Notes: generated by a model not told the origin, from the sequence alone. 64,000 bases of DNA from Candidatus Hydrogenedentota bacterium (GCA_019637335.1 JAHBVV010000007.1:1-64000); one strand, 5' to 3'; shown: positions 17,557-26,627, counted from the stretch's first letter. Numbers and translations: made by a program.

Positions 17557-18644
17557 CCGACCGCCTCGGGGGTGGCGCTGAGGAGAATGCGACGATCCGC
17601 ATCCACGGAGTCCATGACGAACTCCGAATGCGTGGCCATGATGTACTGGTTCCTTGGCGCGATGGAGAACAGGGTCTTCACAAAGCTCCGGTGCCACTGC
17701 GCATTGAGATGCAGCTCCGGCTCGTCAATGAGCACCACAAGCGGAGAGTTGCGCGTGTGATACCAGATTAGAAACAGTGTGGATATGATCTCTTTTTGGC
17801 CTGAACTCAGCCCATCGAAGATATAGGGTGGACCGCCATCGATCGGATCCACCCGAAATTCTACTGTATTGTCCGGTGATGGACGGAGTCTGCTGATCGT
17901 ACCTCCTGCGTACGTCGCCATAAGCGAGTTCAGTTTGTCTATACTATCGTCTTGCGTGGCCTGATAGTCCGCCTCTCTCTCAAACAACTCAGCTCGTCGC
18001 ATCATTGATCTCAATATTTGGATTTTCAAAGCACTCGTAGAGAACTCATCCGGAGAAGCCAGTTGACGACTTCGGTGTCCCGCGCCATCTGCTATAAGGC
18101 CCAACGCTGGATTTCCCTCGTGGACTTTACGATAACTATTGAAGGATATGAATGCGCTTTCCAAGAGCGGGTCTGGATATAAGCCCCAGATCGCCCGCAA
18201 TGAATCCTCGAAATATCTTGAATGTGTCCATGCGAGCTTACCATCCAGGATTTCTCTGCGTTTTGAATGATTGACAATGCGCAGACTACCGTACGGGTGA
18301 ATCTGGATCGCAACATACGCCGCTTCCCCGGCAATCGTCAGTTTTCCCTTGATTTCCGCGAACTCTGTCCCCGCGCGTATGACGACGGCTGGCATAAACG
18401 CAGTGGAATACCAGGGGTCTGCGAGTTCCAATTCACTCTCGCCTGTTGTCGCCGCTATAAGCAGCAATCCGCAGCATTCCAGGACGGAAGTCTTCCCCAG
18501 GCCGTTTTCGCTGCCGAGAACGAACACATCGGGATCCCCCGGCATCCTGGGCTCGGGGAATTCCAGCTCCAGGTGCTCAATCCCCTTGTAATTCCGGATG
18601 GTGAGGCGTTGTATCCTCAGGGCCGGACCGTTTGTATGGGTCAT
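17553..18644 (-). CDS. AAA15/SMC-like ATPase (PARIS AriA-like)
   Basis: A 363-residue ATPase of the ABC/SMC-like class: IRNYKGIEHLELEF start, Walker A GSENGLGKTSV near 45, signature FDGLSSGQKEIISTL, Walker B LVVLIDEPELHL and a following H-loop ATHSEF. This is the fold of the AAA15/AAA21 ATPases that pair with TOPRIM nucleases in bacterial defence. ATG 18644 has GGAGG about six bases upstream. It is translationally coupled to the DUF4435 gene. A lone two-gene defence unit next to housekeeping genes is typical of PARIS and OLD-like systems. Confidence 0.88.
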   Translation of the reverse strand: MTHTNGPALRIQRLTIRNYKGIEHLELEFPEPRMPGDPDVFVLGSENGLGKTSVLECCGLLLIAATTGESELELADPWYSTAFMPAVVIRAGTEFAEIKGKLTIAGEAAYVAIQIHPYGSLRIVNHSKRREILDGKLAWTHSRYFEDSLRAIWGLYPDPLLESAFISFNSYRKVHEGNPALGLIADGAGHRSRQLASPDEFSTSALKIQILRSMMRRAELFEREADYQATQDDSIDKLNSLMATYAGGTISRLRPSPDNTVEFRVDPIDGGPPYIFDGLSSGQKEIISTLFLIWYHTRNSPLVVLIDEPELHLNAQWHRSFVKTLFSIAPRNQYIMATHSEFVMDSVDADRRILLSATPEAVG

Positions 18645-18702
18645 TTTGGCCTCCATCTCTCCAGGTGGGACAACAACCACCCACCGCCCAGCAATCCGGC
18701 CC

Positions 18703-18942
18703 TCAGTCCATCACGGGCGGGGTGTTCAGGTCTCGCTCGCGCAGGCGCTTGGCGTAGTAGGTGACGATCCGGCGGAGGAGTTCGTCGCGCTTGATGCCTT
18801 CGACTTCGGCTTTCCAGCGGAGGAATGCGGCGACGGACCGGGGCAGGGTGACGGTCATTTTGACCATGTCGGAGGGGTTGGTATCTCCGAGGTGCTGGTC
18901 TTTTTTCTTCCGCTGGCGGGCGCTCTCTTCACTGTCGGGCAT
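18703..18942 (-). CDS. small ribbon-helix-helix-like DNA-binding protein
   Basis: A 79-residue protein whose MVKMTVTLPRSVAAFLRWKAEVEG segment looks like the strand and first helix of a ribbon-helix-helix repressor, followed by a basic helix. GGAGG lies six bases before ATG 18942. It lies 58 bp upstream of the ATPase start on the same strand, so it could be an upstream member or regulator of the PARIS-like pair. It could equally be a stray antitoxin-like gene. Confidence 0.65.
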   Translation of the reverse strand: MPDSEESARQRKKKDQHLGDTNPSDMVKMTVTLPRSVAAFLRWKAEVEGIKRDELLRRIVTYYAKRLRERDLNTPPVMD

Positions 18943-18961
18943 GGTAACCTCCACAACTTTA

Positions 18962-19017
18962 CTTCCCTTACGGAAGGACGTTTCTTTTTCTTATATCATA
19001 CACAGTTGTAAGGACAA
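18962..19017 (-). promoter_or_regulatory. promoter and possible operator of the ribbon-helix-helix gene
   Basis: On the minus strand TTGTCC (19017-19012) and TATAAG (18995-18990) are 16 bases apart. A CTTCC/GGAAG inverted repeat (18962-18976) lies just downstream of the -10 box and 20 bp before the gene, where a repressor could act. Autoregulation is inferred. Confidence 0.4.
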
Positions 19018-19141
19018 ATCCAACGATTAAGGTAAAGACACGTAATTCTGTTAAAACCGGGAAAGTGATTTCCCATGAACCACGCCGCGCACGTATACTA
19101 CCGGCCTTCGGCGCGCAACCCCCACCGACAGGAGCGACAGC

Positions 19142-20833
19142 GTGAATATTCTCGGCATCGGCGGCTACTCCCATGATTCGGCCGCGGCGCTGGTATGCGA
19201 TGGCCAGCTGGCCGCGGCGGTGGCGGAGGAGCGCCTGAGCCGGGCAAAGCACCAGGGTGGCCTGCCGCGCCGGGCGGTAGAATGGTGCCTGGCGCAGGCG
19301 GGGCTGACGCTGGCGGAGGTGGATCATATTGGCGGCTACATGCGGCCGGGGCTGCGGCTGGTTCGGCGCATCCCGTACCGGCTGGGCACGGCGTGGCGCC
19401 ACCCGCTGTACGCGGCGGCCTACACCGGCTACGAGATTATCCACAACGCGCAGTATGTGATGGACTTGCGAAGCCTGTGCGGCCCGTCCACCCGGCTGCA
19501 TTACCTGGAACACCACCCCGCGCACGCCGCCAGCGCGTTCCTGTGCAGCCCGTTTGACGAGGCGGCGCTGCTCTCGATCGACTATGTGGGCGAGTGGGCG
19601 GCGACATGGCGCGGCGTGGGCCGGGGCGCGACGATTACCCGAATCCAGCAGACGAATTACCCGAATTCGCTGGGGGTCTTCTACTCGGCGCTGACGGACT
19701 ACCTCGGTTTTCAACGGGCCAGCGACGAGTACAAGGTGATGGGATTGGCGTCGTATGGGGAACCGGAATACTACGACGCATTAAGCAAAGTGCTCCGTCC
19801 CGGCGAGGACGGCGCCTACCGGATCGACCACCGGTACACCGCGTGGCAATACCTTCCGGGATCGCGGCGGGGCTATTTCAGCGAGCGGTTTCTCCGAGAA
19901 TTCGGCCCGCGCCGCGCGCCCGGGGCGCCGCTGGACGACCGCCACCGGAACCTGGCCGCCTCGGCGCAGCGCCTGCTGGAAGACATCGTGCTGGGCCTGG
20001 CGCGGCGGCTGCACCGGGAAACGGGGTCGGCCAACCTCTGCCTGGCGGGCGGGGTGGCGCTGAACTGCGCGATGAACGGGCGTCTCCAGCGGGAAGGGCC
20101 CTTCGAGCGGATCTGGGTGCAGCCGGCGGCCGGGGACGACGGAATCGCGATTGGGGCGGCGCTGCAACTGCACCACCGGCTGACGGGCGCGGGCCGCGCA
20201 TTCCGGATGGAGCATGCGGCCTGGGGTCCGGACGCGGACGCGGGCGAGATCGAGCACTGCCTGCACATCACGAAGACGCCGCACCGCCGGTCGGACGATA
20301 TCGCGGCGGACACGGCCCGCCTGCTGGCGGAGGGGCTTATGGTTGGGTGGTATCAGGGCCGCATGGAGTTTGGCCCGCGCGCGCTGGGGAACCGCAGCAT
20401 CCTGGCGGACCCGACCCGGGCCGACATGAAGGATCTGCTGAACACGCACGTGAAGTTCCGCGAGGAGTTCCGGCCCTTCGCGCCGAGCGTGCTGGCGGAG
20501 CGGGCCGGTGAGTTCTTCGAGGGGTGCGCCGAGGCGCCCTTTATGCAGTTTGTGTATCCGGTGCGCCCCGAGAAGCGCGCGCTGTTGCCCGCGATTACCC
20601 ATGTGGACGGGACGGCGCGGGTACAGACGGTGACTGAGGCCGCGAACCCCCGCTTTTACCGGCTGATTAAGGCCTTCGAAGCAATCCGGGGCGTTCCGGT
20701 CGTGCTGAACACGAGCTTCAACGTGATGGGCGAACCGATCGTGCACACACCCTTCGATGCCTTGAAATGCTTCCATGGCACGGGGCTGGACGCACTGGCG
20801 ATGGGCGATTATCTCGTGATCAAGAATCCGTAA
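19142..20833 (+). CDS. NodU/CmcH-type carbamoyltransferase
   Basis: A 563-residue enzyme. It opens with ILGIGGYSHDSAAALV and has the metal-binding HHPAHAASAF motif near 125-135, a Kae1-like domain (CLAGGVALNCAMNGRL) and a C-terminal carbamoyltransferase domain with FGPRALGNRSILADP and VLNTSFNVMGEPIV. These enzymes use carbamoyl phosphate and ATP to carbamoylate hydroxyl groups on sugars or secondary metabolites. The start is GTG 19142 with GGAG upstream. Two glycosyltransferases and a deacetylase follow, so a carbamoylated glycan or glycoconjugate is the likely product. Confidence 0.93.
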   Translation: MNILGIGGYSHDSAAALVCDGQLAAAVAEERLSRAKHQGGLPRRAVEWCLAQAGLTLAEVDHIGGYMRPGLRLVRRIPYRLGTAWRHPLYAAAYTGYEIIHNAQYVMDLRSLCGPSTRLHYLEHHPAHAASAFLCSPFDEAALLSIDYVGEWAATWRGVGRGATITRIQQTNYPNSLGVFYSALTDYLGFQRASDEYKVMGLASYGEPEYYDALSKVLRPGEDGAYRIDHRYTAWQYLPGSRRGYFSERFLREFGPRRAPGAPLDDRHRNLAASAQRLLEDIVLGLARRLHRETGSANLCLAGGVALNCAMNGRLQREGPFERIWVQPAAGDDGIAIGAALQLHHRLTGAGRAFRMEHAAWGPDADAGEIEHCLHITKTPHRRSDDIAADTARLLAEGLMVGWYQGRMEFGPRALGNRSILADPTRADMKDLLNTHVKFREEFRPFAPSVLAERAGEFFEGCAEAPFMQFVYPVRPEKRALLPAITHVDGTARVQTVTEAANPRFYRLIKAFEAIRGVPVVLNTSFNVMGEPIVHTPFDALKCFHGTGLDALAMGDYLVIKNP

Positions 20834-20904
20834 TGGCGGAACGCGTCCCGGATCCGATAGGCTGTCCAAAGTTTTGAGTGTAGTTTTCATATTACGGATG
20901 CGTT

Positions 20905-21115
20905 ACAAGCGCTTTGAAGCGGGCCTTCAGCCCTTCAACGCTTTCGATTCCTTTTTCCTGGGCCGATGGCCCAGGCTGGAATAAAACGGGCCTTTGGCCC
21001 TCAATACAATATCCTCAGCGCCGAAGGCGCGGATCATAGCAGCCTGGGCCACAGGCCCAGGTAAACGGACCAGTATTTCGGCCAGGGCTGAAAGCCCGTA
21101 TCATGGCAGGCTTTC
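20905..21115. repeat. array of triloop hairpins between 20834 and 21243
   Basis: This 410-bp gap holds no gene but at least five clean hairpins with three-base loops: CCTGGGCC/GGCCCAGG at 20957-20975, GGGCC/GGCCC at 20988-21000, GCGCC/GGCGC at 21018-21030, CCTGGGCC/GGCCCAGG at 21043-21061 and GGGCT/AGCCC at 21085-21097. A looser GGGC/GCCC hairpin lies near 20920. The stems differ in sequence but share design, so structure rather than sequence is kept. Similar GCGCC-TTC-GGCGC hairpins recur at 25.3 and 25.4 kb. Confidence 0.8.
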
Positions 21116-21243
21116 GGCGAACTGAAAGAATCGAGACTTTCGTTGCTTCGCCATAGTCTGGACGCGGTAATATCAGAACTTCACCAAAAACTTTTCACCG
21201 TTCTGACCAGCATCCCCCGAACCGTGTGAAACAGCGCTTTCCA

Positions 21244-22425
21244 ATGCGAATCCTGATACCCACAGCCGACTATCCGCCCATTGAAGGGGGCATCAGCACC
21301 GTCACCCTGGAGCTGTCCCGGGCGCTGGCGCGCCGGGGGCACACGGTGACGGTGGTGGCGCCGTGGTTTCCGGATATGGAGTCCTTCGACGCAACGGAAC
21401 CGGTGACGGTGGTGCGCTACCGGGGCTACGACTGGGGCTGGCTGCGCGCCTGGCCGCTTTTTCGGGTGGCGGGCCCGCTCGTGCGGCGGCATGACGTGAT
21501 CCTGGCGATTAACGTGGCGTATGGCGGGTTGCTGGGCCTTCTGGGGCGCACTATCGGCGGGGCGCCCTACGTCAATTTCGCCTATGGCTATGAATATCTG
21601 AAGTTTTCGCGGAATCCGGCGGCGCGGTTGTTGCTGCGGCTTATCTACCGGGGCGGGCGCACGACCATCGCGATCAGCCGGTACACGCGGGATCAGCTCA
21701 TTCAATTCGGGGTGGCGCCATCCCGCATCGCGGTGGCGCTTCCGGGCGCGCAATTGCCGGAGCCGGTATCGGACTCCGCGATCCGCGCGGCCCGGCACGA
21801 GCTCGATCTGGAGGACGCGCCGTACATCCTTTCGGTGGGGCGGCTGATCCCGCGAAAGGGACACGTCACCCTGATCGAGGCGCTGGCGCGCCTTCAGGAG
21901 CGGGGCATTCACGCCCACCTGGTCATCGCCGGACGCGGCCCGGAGATGGAGGCGTGCCAGCGGCAGGCGGCAGCGCTCGGGCTGGACGGCTGTGTTCATC
22001 TGGCGGGCTATGTGGCGCCGGCGATGCTGGGCGCGCTCTACGCCGATTGCGCGTGTTTCGCGCTGCCCGCGGGGGAGGATGAGAACGGGCAGGTGGAAGG
22101 TTTCGGGCTGGTCTACACCGAGGCCCACGCGCATGGAAAGCCGGTGATCGCGGGCCGGTCCGGGGGCGCGCCGGAGGCGGTGCTGCACGAGGAGACAGGC
22201 CTGCTGGTTTCGCCGCGGGACCCGGACGCCATCGCGGAGGCGCTGGCGCGCGTGCTGGGCGATCCGGCATACGGGCGAGCGCTCGGCGAGGCGGGGCGTG
22301 CGCGGGTAGCGCGCGAGCTGAACTGGGATCGCTTCGCCGAACGGGTGATCCAGGAGTCCGGGCTGGCGGAGACGCCAGTGGACGCGACCCAACCCGCGGG
22401 GCGCGACGCCCGCGCGGACGAGTGA
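21244..22425 (+). CDS. GT4-family glycosyltransferase
   Basis: A 393-residue GT-B fold enzyme. The N-terminal domain has ILIPTADYPPIEGGIS, the usual donor-loop of family 4. The C-terminal domain has SVGRLIPRKGHVTLIEAL and the nucleotide-sugar E-x7-E motif in EGFGLVYTEAHAHGKPVI. It probably transfers a sugar from a nucleotide donor in the cytoplasm. ATG 21244 is preferred; GTG 21226 is in frame upstream. It overlaps the next gene (GTGA) and belongs with the carbamoyltransferase run. Confidence 0.9.
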   Translation: MRILIPTADYPPIEGGISTVTLELSRALARRGHTVTVVAPWFPDMESFDATEPVTVVRYRGYDWGWLRAWPLFRVAGPLVRRHDVILAINVAYGGLLGLLGRTIGGAPYVNFAYGYEYLKFSRNPAARLLLRLIYRGGRTTIAISRYTRDQLIQFGVAPSRIAVALPGAQLPEPVSDSAIRAARHELDLEDAPYILSVGRLIPRKGHVTLIEALARLQERGIHAHLVIAGRGPEMEACQRQAAALGLDGCVHLAGYVAPAMLGALYADCACFALPAGEDENGQVEGFGLVYTEAHAHGKPVIAGRSGGAPEAVLHEETGLLVSPRDPDAIAEALARVLGDPAYGRALGEAGRARVARELNWDRFAERVIQESGLAETPVDATQPAGRDARADE

Positions 22426-23594
22426 GCCCGATGCCGAAGTACCGCATCGCCCACATTATCACGCGCCTGTGCGTTGGCGGGGCGCAGGAAAACACATTTC
22501 ACACGGTGCGCCTGGCCGATCGCGATCGCTTCACCGCCGATCTTATCAGCGGACCGACGGAGGGCGGCGAGGGCAGCATCGAGCCGGCGGTCCTGGCGGC
22601 GGGCATCGACCTTATCCGCGAGCCGCACCTGGTCCGCGCGCCGGCGCCGCACCGGGATTGGCTCGCGCTGCGCGGGCTGACACGCACGCTGCGCGCGGGA
22701 CGTTACGACCTGGTGCACACGCACACCTCCAAGGCGGGCTTTCTCGGGCGGATCGCGGCGGCGCGGGCCGGCATCCCGCATGTGGTGCACACGTCGCACG
22801 GAAACGTCTTCGACGGCTACTTCAACCGCCCGCTCGCGGCGATCTTCACCGGCCTGGAACGCTACGCGGCGCGCCACACGAGCCGCTTCATCGAGCTGAC
22901 GCCCGGGGGCGTGGAGGCCCACCTGGAACGGGGCATCGGACGGCGGGAACAGTTCCGGGTGGTGTTCAGCGGCATCGACCCGGCGCCCTTCGAGGACGCC
23001 CTGGCGCGCCGGGCGGAGACGCGCGCATCGTTGGGTGTATCCGGTGACCAGGTTCTTGTGGGCGGCGTGGGGCGCCTGGCGCCGGTCAAGGGATTTGCTT
23101 ATTTCGTGGAGATGGCCCGCGCGCTTGCGACCGAGCTGCCCGGTGTCCGGTTCGTACTGGCGGGCGACGGCGAAGAATCCGCGCGGCTGCAAGCGCAGGC
23201 GGGCGGGGTGGTCCGCTTGCTGGGGATGCGCGGAGACATCCCGGCGATCATGGCGGCACTCGATATTCTGGTGGTTCCGTCGCTGAACGAGGGCATGGGC
23301 CGGGTGATTCTGGAGGCGGGCGCGGCGGGCGTGCCGGTGGTTGCGAGCCGGACGGGGGGAATTCCCGACATCGTGGATGATGGCGTGACGGGCGTGCTGG
23401 TCGCGCCGCGATCCGCGGGGGAACTGGCAACGGCGGTGCGCGGGCTAGTACACTCCCCCGAACGCCGCCAGGGGATGGGCGCGGCCGCGCGGGCCCGGAT
23501 CCTCCCCCACTACAGCCTGGCCGCGATGGTTCAACGGATTGAAGCCATTTACGAGGAACTCCTTCATGCGCACCCCCCAGACCCCCGCCGATGA
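22422..23594 (+). CDS. GT4-family glycosyltransferase
   Basis: A 390-residue GT-B enzyme that starts IAHIITRLCVGGAQENT, carries HTHTSKAGFLGRIAAA typical of EPS-type family 4 enzymes, then GVGRLAPVKGFAYF and SLNEGMGRVILEAGAAGVPVV with the catalytic Glu pair. GTG 22422 overlaps the previous stop; ATG 22431 is an alternative start. The 3' end overlaps the deacetylase start by 29 bases. It likely adds the second sugar in the same pathway. Confidence 0.9.
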   Translation: MSPMPKYRIAHIITRLCVGGAQENTFHTVRLADRDRFTADLISGPTEGGEGSIEPAVLAAGIDLIREPHLVRAPAPHRDWLALRGLTRTLRAGRYDLVHTHTSKAGFLGRIAAARAGIPHVVHTSHGNVFDGYFNRPLAAIFTGLERYAARHTSRFIELTPGGVEAHLERGIGRREQFRVVFSGIDPAPFEDALARRAETRASLGVSGDQVLVGGVGRLAPVKGFAYFVEMARALATELPGVRFVLAGDGEESARLQAQAGGVVRLLGMRGDIPAIMAALDILVVPSLNEGMGRVILEAGAAGVPVVASRTGGIPDIVDDGVTGVLVAPRSAGELATAVRGLVHSPERRQGMGAAARARILPHYSLAAMVQRIEAIYEELLHAHPPDPRR

Positions 23595-24300
23595 ATTTCT
23601 GTCCAAGCAGCGGCTGCTTGTCGTATCACCGCACGCCGACGACGAGAGTTTCGGCTGCGCGGGGACGATGGCGCGGATCAAGGACCTGGGCGGCGAGGTC
23701 TACGTGATCTGCTGCTCGGTGGGGACGCTGAAGCATTACGACGGTAAGGAGGAGCTGGTCCAGGGCAGCACGCGCGAGCAGGAGTTCGAGGCGGTGATGG
23801 AATACCTGAAGGTGGACGATTTCGAGTACCTGTACCGCGACGCGGAAACGCACCTGCGGCTGGACATGATCCCCCGGCGGGACCTGATCGCGCTGATCGA
23901 GCGGGACGCGCGGCTGGCGCTGGACAAGGTGCAGCCGACGATGCTGGCGATTCCGGTGTCTTCGTACAACCAGGATCACGAGGCGGTCTTCCGCGCGGCG
24001 TTCACGGCGGCGCGTCCGGGGGTTCCGAAGGACAAACCGATCCAGCCGCTGGTGCTGGGCTACAACAACACGTCGCTTTTCTGGAGCCTGGAGCACGAGA
24101 AGATCCACATGAACTTTTACGTGGACATATCGGACTACCTGGAGCAGAAACTGCACGCCCTGAGCCTGCACCGGTCGCAGCTGCGCGATCCGATCCACCA
24201 CTCGAGCGTCCAGAACGTGGAATACATGGCGCGTTTGCGCGGGAGCGAGATCTCGGTTGCCGCGGCGGAGGGCTACATGCTCTTCCGCCAGATCCTGTAG
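23566..24300 (+). CDS. PIG-L/LmbE family N-acetyl-sugar deacetylase
   Basis: A 244-residue protein. The zinc and catalytic motif SPHADDESFGCAGTM is near residue 20, and NQDHEAVFRAA supplies the later His, both typical of PIG-L enzymes that remove acetyl groups from GlcNAc-type substrates. ATG 23566 has GAGGA upstream and lies inside the end of the glycosyltransferase gene, showing tight coupling. It likely deacetylates an amino-sugar made by the neighbouring transferases before carbamoylation; the order of steps is not known. Confidence 0.9.
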   Translation: MRTPQTPADEFLSKQRLLVVSPHADDESFGCAGTMARIKDLGGEVYVICCSVGTLKHYDGKEELVQGSTREQEFEAVMEYLKVDDFEYLYRDAETHLRLDMIPRRDLIALIERDARLALDKVQPTMLAIPVSSYNQDHEAVFRAAFTAARPGVPKDKPIQPLVLGYNNTSLFWSLEHEKIHMNFYVDISDYLEQKLHALSLHRSQLRDPIHHSSVQNVEYMARLRGSEISVAAAEGYMLFRQIL

Positions 24301-24357
24301 GGCCGGGCGCCCGCCATGGCCCGGCCGACACCAAGGGCGCGGGGAGCGCTTGCGCCC

Positions 24358-25179
24358 ATGACCGCCGCGCGCCGGCGCCGCCTGGAAGCGCTTCGCCCCG
24401 CGCTGGACGGCCTCTACGCGCGCTATAACCGGCGCGCGTTTGTCGATCCCGATCCGCTGGCGCCGGTGTACGCCTTTACGGATCCCGCCGAGCAGGAGGT
24501 GGCCGCGCTGCTTGCCGCGGCGCTGGCTTTCGGGAATGTAAAGACGATACTGGAGAGCATCCGGCGCGTTTTCGAGGCCGTTCCCGCGCCCGCCCGGGCC
24601 GCGCGCGACCTGCCGCCGGCGGCGCTGCGGCGCCGGCTCGAAGGATTCCGCCACCGCTATGTGACGGGAACCGAAGTGGCCGCGCTGATGGCGGGAGCGG
24701 GGAGCCTGCTTCGCGAATACGGATCGCTGGGCGGCGCGCTGATGGCGCTGGACGATCCGGAATCGGCCACCGTGCTGCCCGTGATTGCGCGCCTCGCCGA
24801 TGCGCTTCGCGCGCGGGGGGGCCTGCCGAAGAACTACCTCGTCCCGGATCCCGCGCTGGGCAGCGCCTGCAAGCGCTGGTTCATGCTTCTGCGGTGGATG
24901 GTTCGGGAGGACGATGTCGATCTGGGGCTCTGGCGCCGGCTGGGCGCCGGGCGGCTTATTGTTCCGGTGGACACGCACATGCACCGGGTGGCGATCGGGC
25001 TGGGGCTGACGCGGCGCAAGGCGGCGGATCTGAAGGCGGCGCTGGAGATCACGGCCGCGTTTCGCGCGATCTGTCCGGAAGATCCGGTGCGTTACGATTT
25101 CTGTCTGACGCGCCTGGGCATTCGCGCGGACGGCGATATGGCGGCGTTCGTGCGCGAGGCGCGGACGCCGGGGGCCTGA
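24358..25179 (+). CDS. TIGR02757 (DUF2400) family protein
   Basis: About 273 residues. The LYARYNRRAFVDPDPL start, EQEVAALLAAALAFGNVKTI, and PVDTHMHRVAIGLGLTRRK are hallmarks of TIGR02757, an uncharacterised helical family with a helix-hairpin-helix DNA-glycosylase-like look (the PVDTH element). ATG 24358 is preceded by GGGGAG; ATG 24316 is possible and adds 14 basic residues. It follows the deacetylase by 57 bp but is probably unrelated in function. Confidence 0.8.
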   Translation: MTAARRRRLEALRPALDGLYARYNRRAFVDPDPLAPVYAFTDPAEQEVAALLAAALAFGNVKTILESIRRVFEAVPAPARAARDLPPAALRRRLEGFRHRYVTGTEVAALMAGAGSLLREYGSLGGALMALDDPESATVLPVIARLADALRARGGLPKNYLVPDPALGSACKRWFMLLRWMVREDDVDLGLWRRLGAGRLIVPVDTHMHRVAIGLGLTRRKAADLKAALEITAAFRAICPEDPVRYDFCLTRLGIRADGDMAAFVREARTPGA

Positions 25180-25235
25180 AGAGCAGGTGGAGCGGGGTTG
25201 GGATTTACGGTATCGGTGGGTTGGGGAAGTCTGGT

Positions 25236-25458
25236 TCACGCTGCCGCGGACGGGCCGAAGGTACGCCGTGGCGGAAATGTTCGCGATCCTGTTGCGCCTT
25301 CGGCGCTGAACACAGCCGGGACGGCTGTGCCACTTTCTTTTCGGGGTGGTATTGTTGGGGGGGGCAGGGAAGCTTTTGGAGGTGGGCTCACGCTGCCGCG
25401 GACAGGCCGAAGGTACGCCGCAGCGGAAATGTTCGCGATCCTGTTGCGCCTTCGGCGC
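25236..25458. repeat. 71-bp direct repeat pair in a gene-free gap
   Basis: The 354-bp space 25180-25533 holds no convincing gene. A 71-bp segment at 25236-25306 recurs nearly unchanged at 25388-25458, each ending in a GCGCC-TTC-GGCGC hairpin. A CACAGCC/GGCTGTG hairpin follows the first copy at 25311-25329. Short open frames here follow the repeat and are not believable. Confidence 0.75.
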
Positions 25459-25533
25459 ATTGCGGGCGGGCCGTCCACCACGGCGCATCTTCGACCTGCG
25501 CTCCTATTTGGTCCGCGCTTTTTTAGTCTGGTT

Positions 25534-26559
25534 CTACTTCCGCTGCCAGCGGTCTTGTGCTTCCAGTATGGTGGCGGGTCCGGGGCCGTCGAGCCAGGCG
25601 CGGGCGTCTGGGTCGTCGCGGAGCCAGGTGTCCCAGAAGGCGGTGCTGAGTGCGAGGATCGCGCGATGGTGGTTTGGATTTCGCGTGTTCCGGTCGCCGG
25701 GCAGGGCGCGATCGGTGAAGGCGGAGTGCTCGGCGCCGTGCAGCACGAGCTCGTATTTGCCGCCCGGCGGGAGGGCCGGGTAGACCGCGAGCCGAGAGGC
25801 GACGTCCGCGCCGCCGATGCGCGCGATGTCTTCCGTGCCCGTCATCAGCAGCCACGGGATCGTGACGCTGGCAAACGCGCGGCCGGGGTCGCCCCGGCGC
25901 GGTGCGCTCGGGCTGAACATGATCGCCGCGCGCACACGCGGATCCGCCATGGAGCGCCCGCCGGGAAAGGCCTGCCCGCTGGCGGCCTGGGTTGTGAGCG
26001 CGCCGAAGGAGTGGCCGGACATGCCGATATGATCGCGGTCCAGGCGCCCTTCGATGGGGTGGCCCACCTCATCGTTCCAGCGGGAGAGGGCATCCAGCGT
26101 AGCGGAGACATCCCCGGCGCGCAGCACAAGGTTCTCGCCGGTGGCGGCGCCTTCCATCGCGGCGAAACGGCGTCCCAGCCGGGCCTCGCGCCAGATGGCG
26201 TCGTCGCTGCCGGGGTGCTGCAGAAACACCGCCAGATAGCCGCGCGCGGCCCAGTGCCGGCCCAGGTAGGGGCTTGCTTCCCGCGAGCCGCCGAGGCCGT
26301 GGCTGAATAGGACGACAGGGGCTTCACCGGCGCCGGGCGGCAGGTACACGCGCAGGGGAATCGTGCGCTTCCGCGCGGTGTCTTCCACGGTAAGGTCGAG
26401 GGTTTGGATGGACTCGGCCGCGACGGAAAGCGCCAGCGGATCATAACTGGTCTCTTCGGCAGCGGCGGGCGGCGGCGGGAATGCAAGGGCGAGAGCAAGC
26501 ACGACCGGCAGTGCGGCGCGAAGGCGGCTGTGCAAAAGAGGGAATCGAACCGGGTTCAT
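25534..26559 (-). CDS. exported alpha/beta hydrolase
   Basis: A 341-residue protein with a signal peptide (cleavage near AAA-EE at about 34) and an alpha/beta-hydrolase fold: LFSHGLGG oxyanion region, nucleophile elbow GMSGHSFGALTT, a later Asp in MTGTEDIAR and His in LHGAEHSAFTD. It resembles dienelactone-hydrolase or platelet-activating-factor-acetylhydrolase-like esterases. A GGAGACG lies upstream of the ATG. Substrate unknown; likely periplasmic. Confidence 0.88.
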   Translation of the reverse strand: MNPVRFPLLHSRLRAALPVVLALALAFPPPPAAAEETSYDPLALSVAAESIQTLDLTVEDTARKRTIPLRVYLPPGAGEAPVVLFSHGLGGSREASPYLGRHWAARGYLAVFLQHPGSDDAIWREARLGRRFAAMEGAATGENLVLRAGDVSATLDALSRWNDEVGHPIEGRLDRDHIGMSGHSFGALTTQAASGQAFPGGRSMADPRVRAAIMFSPSAPRRGDPGRAFASVTIPWLLMTGTEDIARIGGADVASRLAVYPALPPGGKYELVLHGAEHSAFTDRALPGDRNTRNPNHHRAILALSTAFWDTWLRDDPDARAWLDGPGPATILEAQDRWQRK

Positions 26560-26627
26560 TTCACGTCTCCAGGTTGGTTTTGCCCTGGTAGAGTCCCGAG
26601 GCCGCGGATTGGTTACACCCCGGCCCC

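Noticed and set aside
19781-20890. 369-residue minus-strand frame within the carbamoyltransferase gene.
   Set aside because: Antisense shadow with no motif; the plus strand has a complete enzyme.
23626-25488. 620-residue minus-strand frame opposite the deacetylase and TIGR02757 genes.
   Set aside because: Arg/His-rich shadow of two well-supported plus-strand genes.
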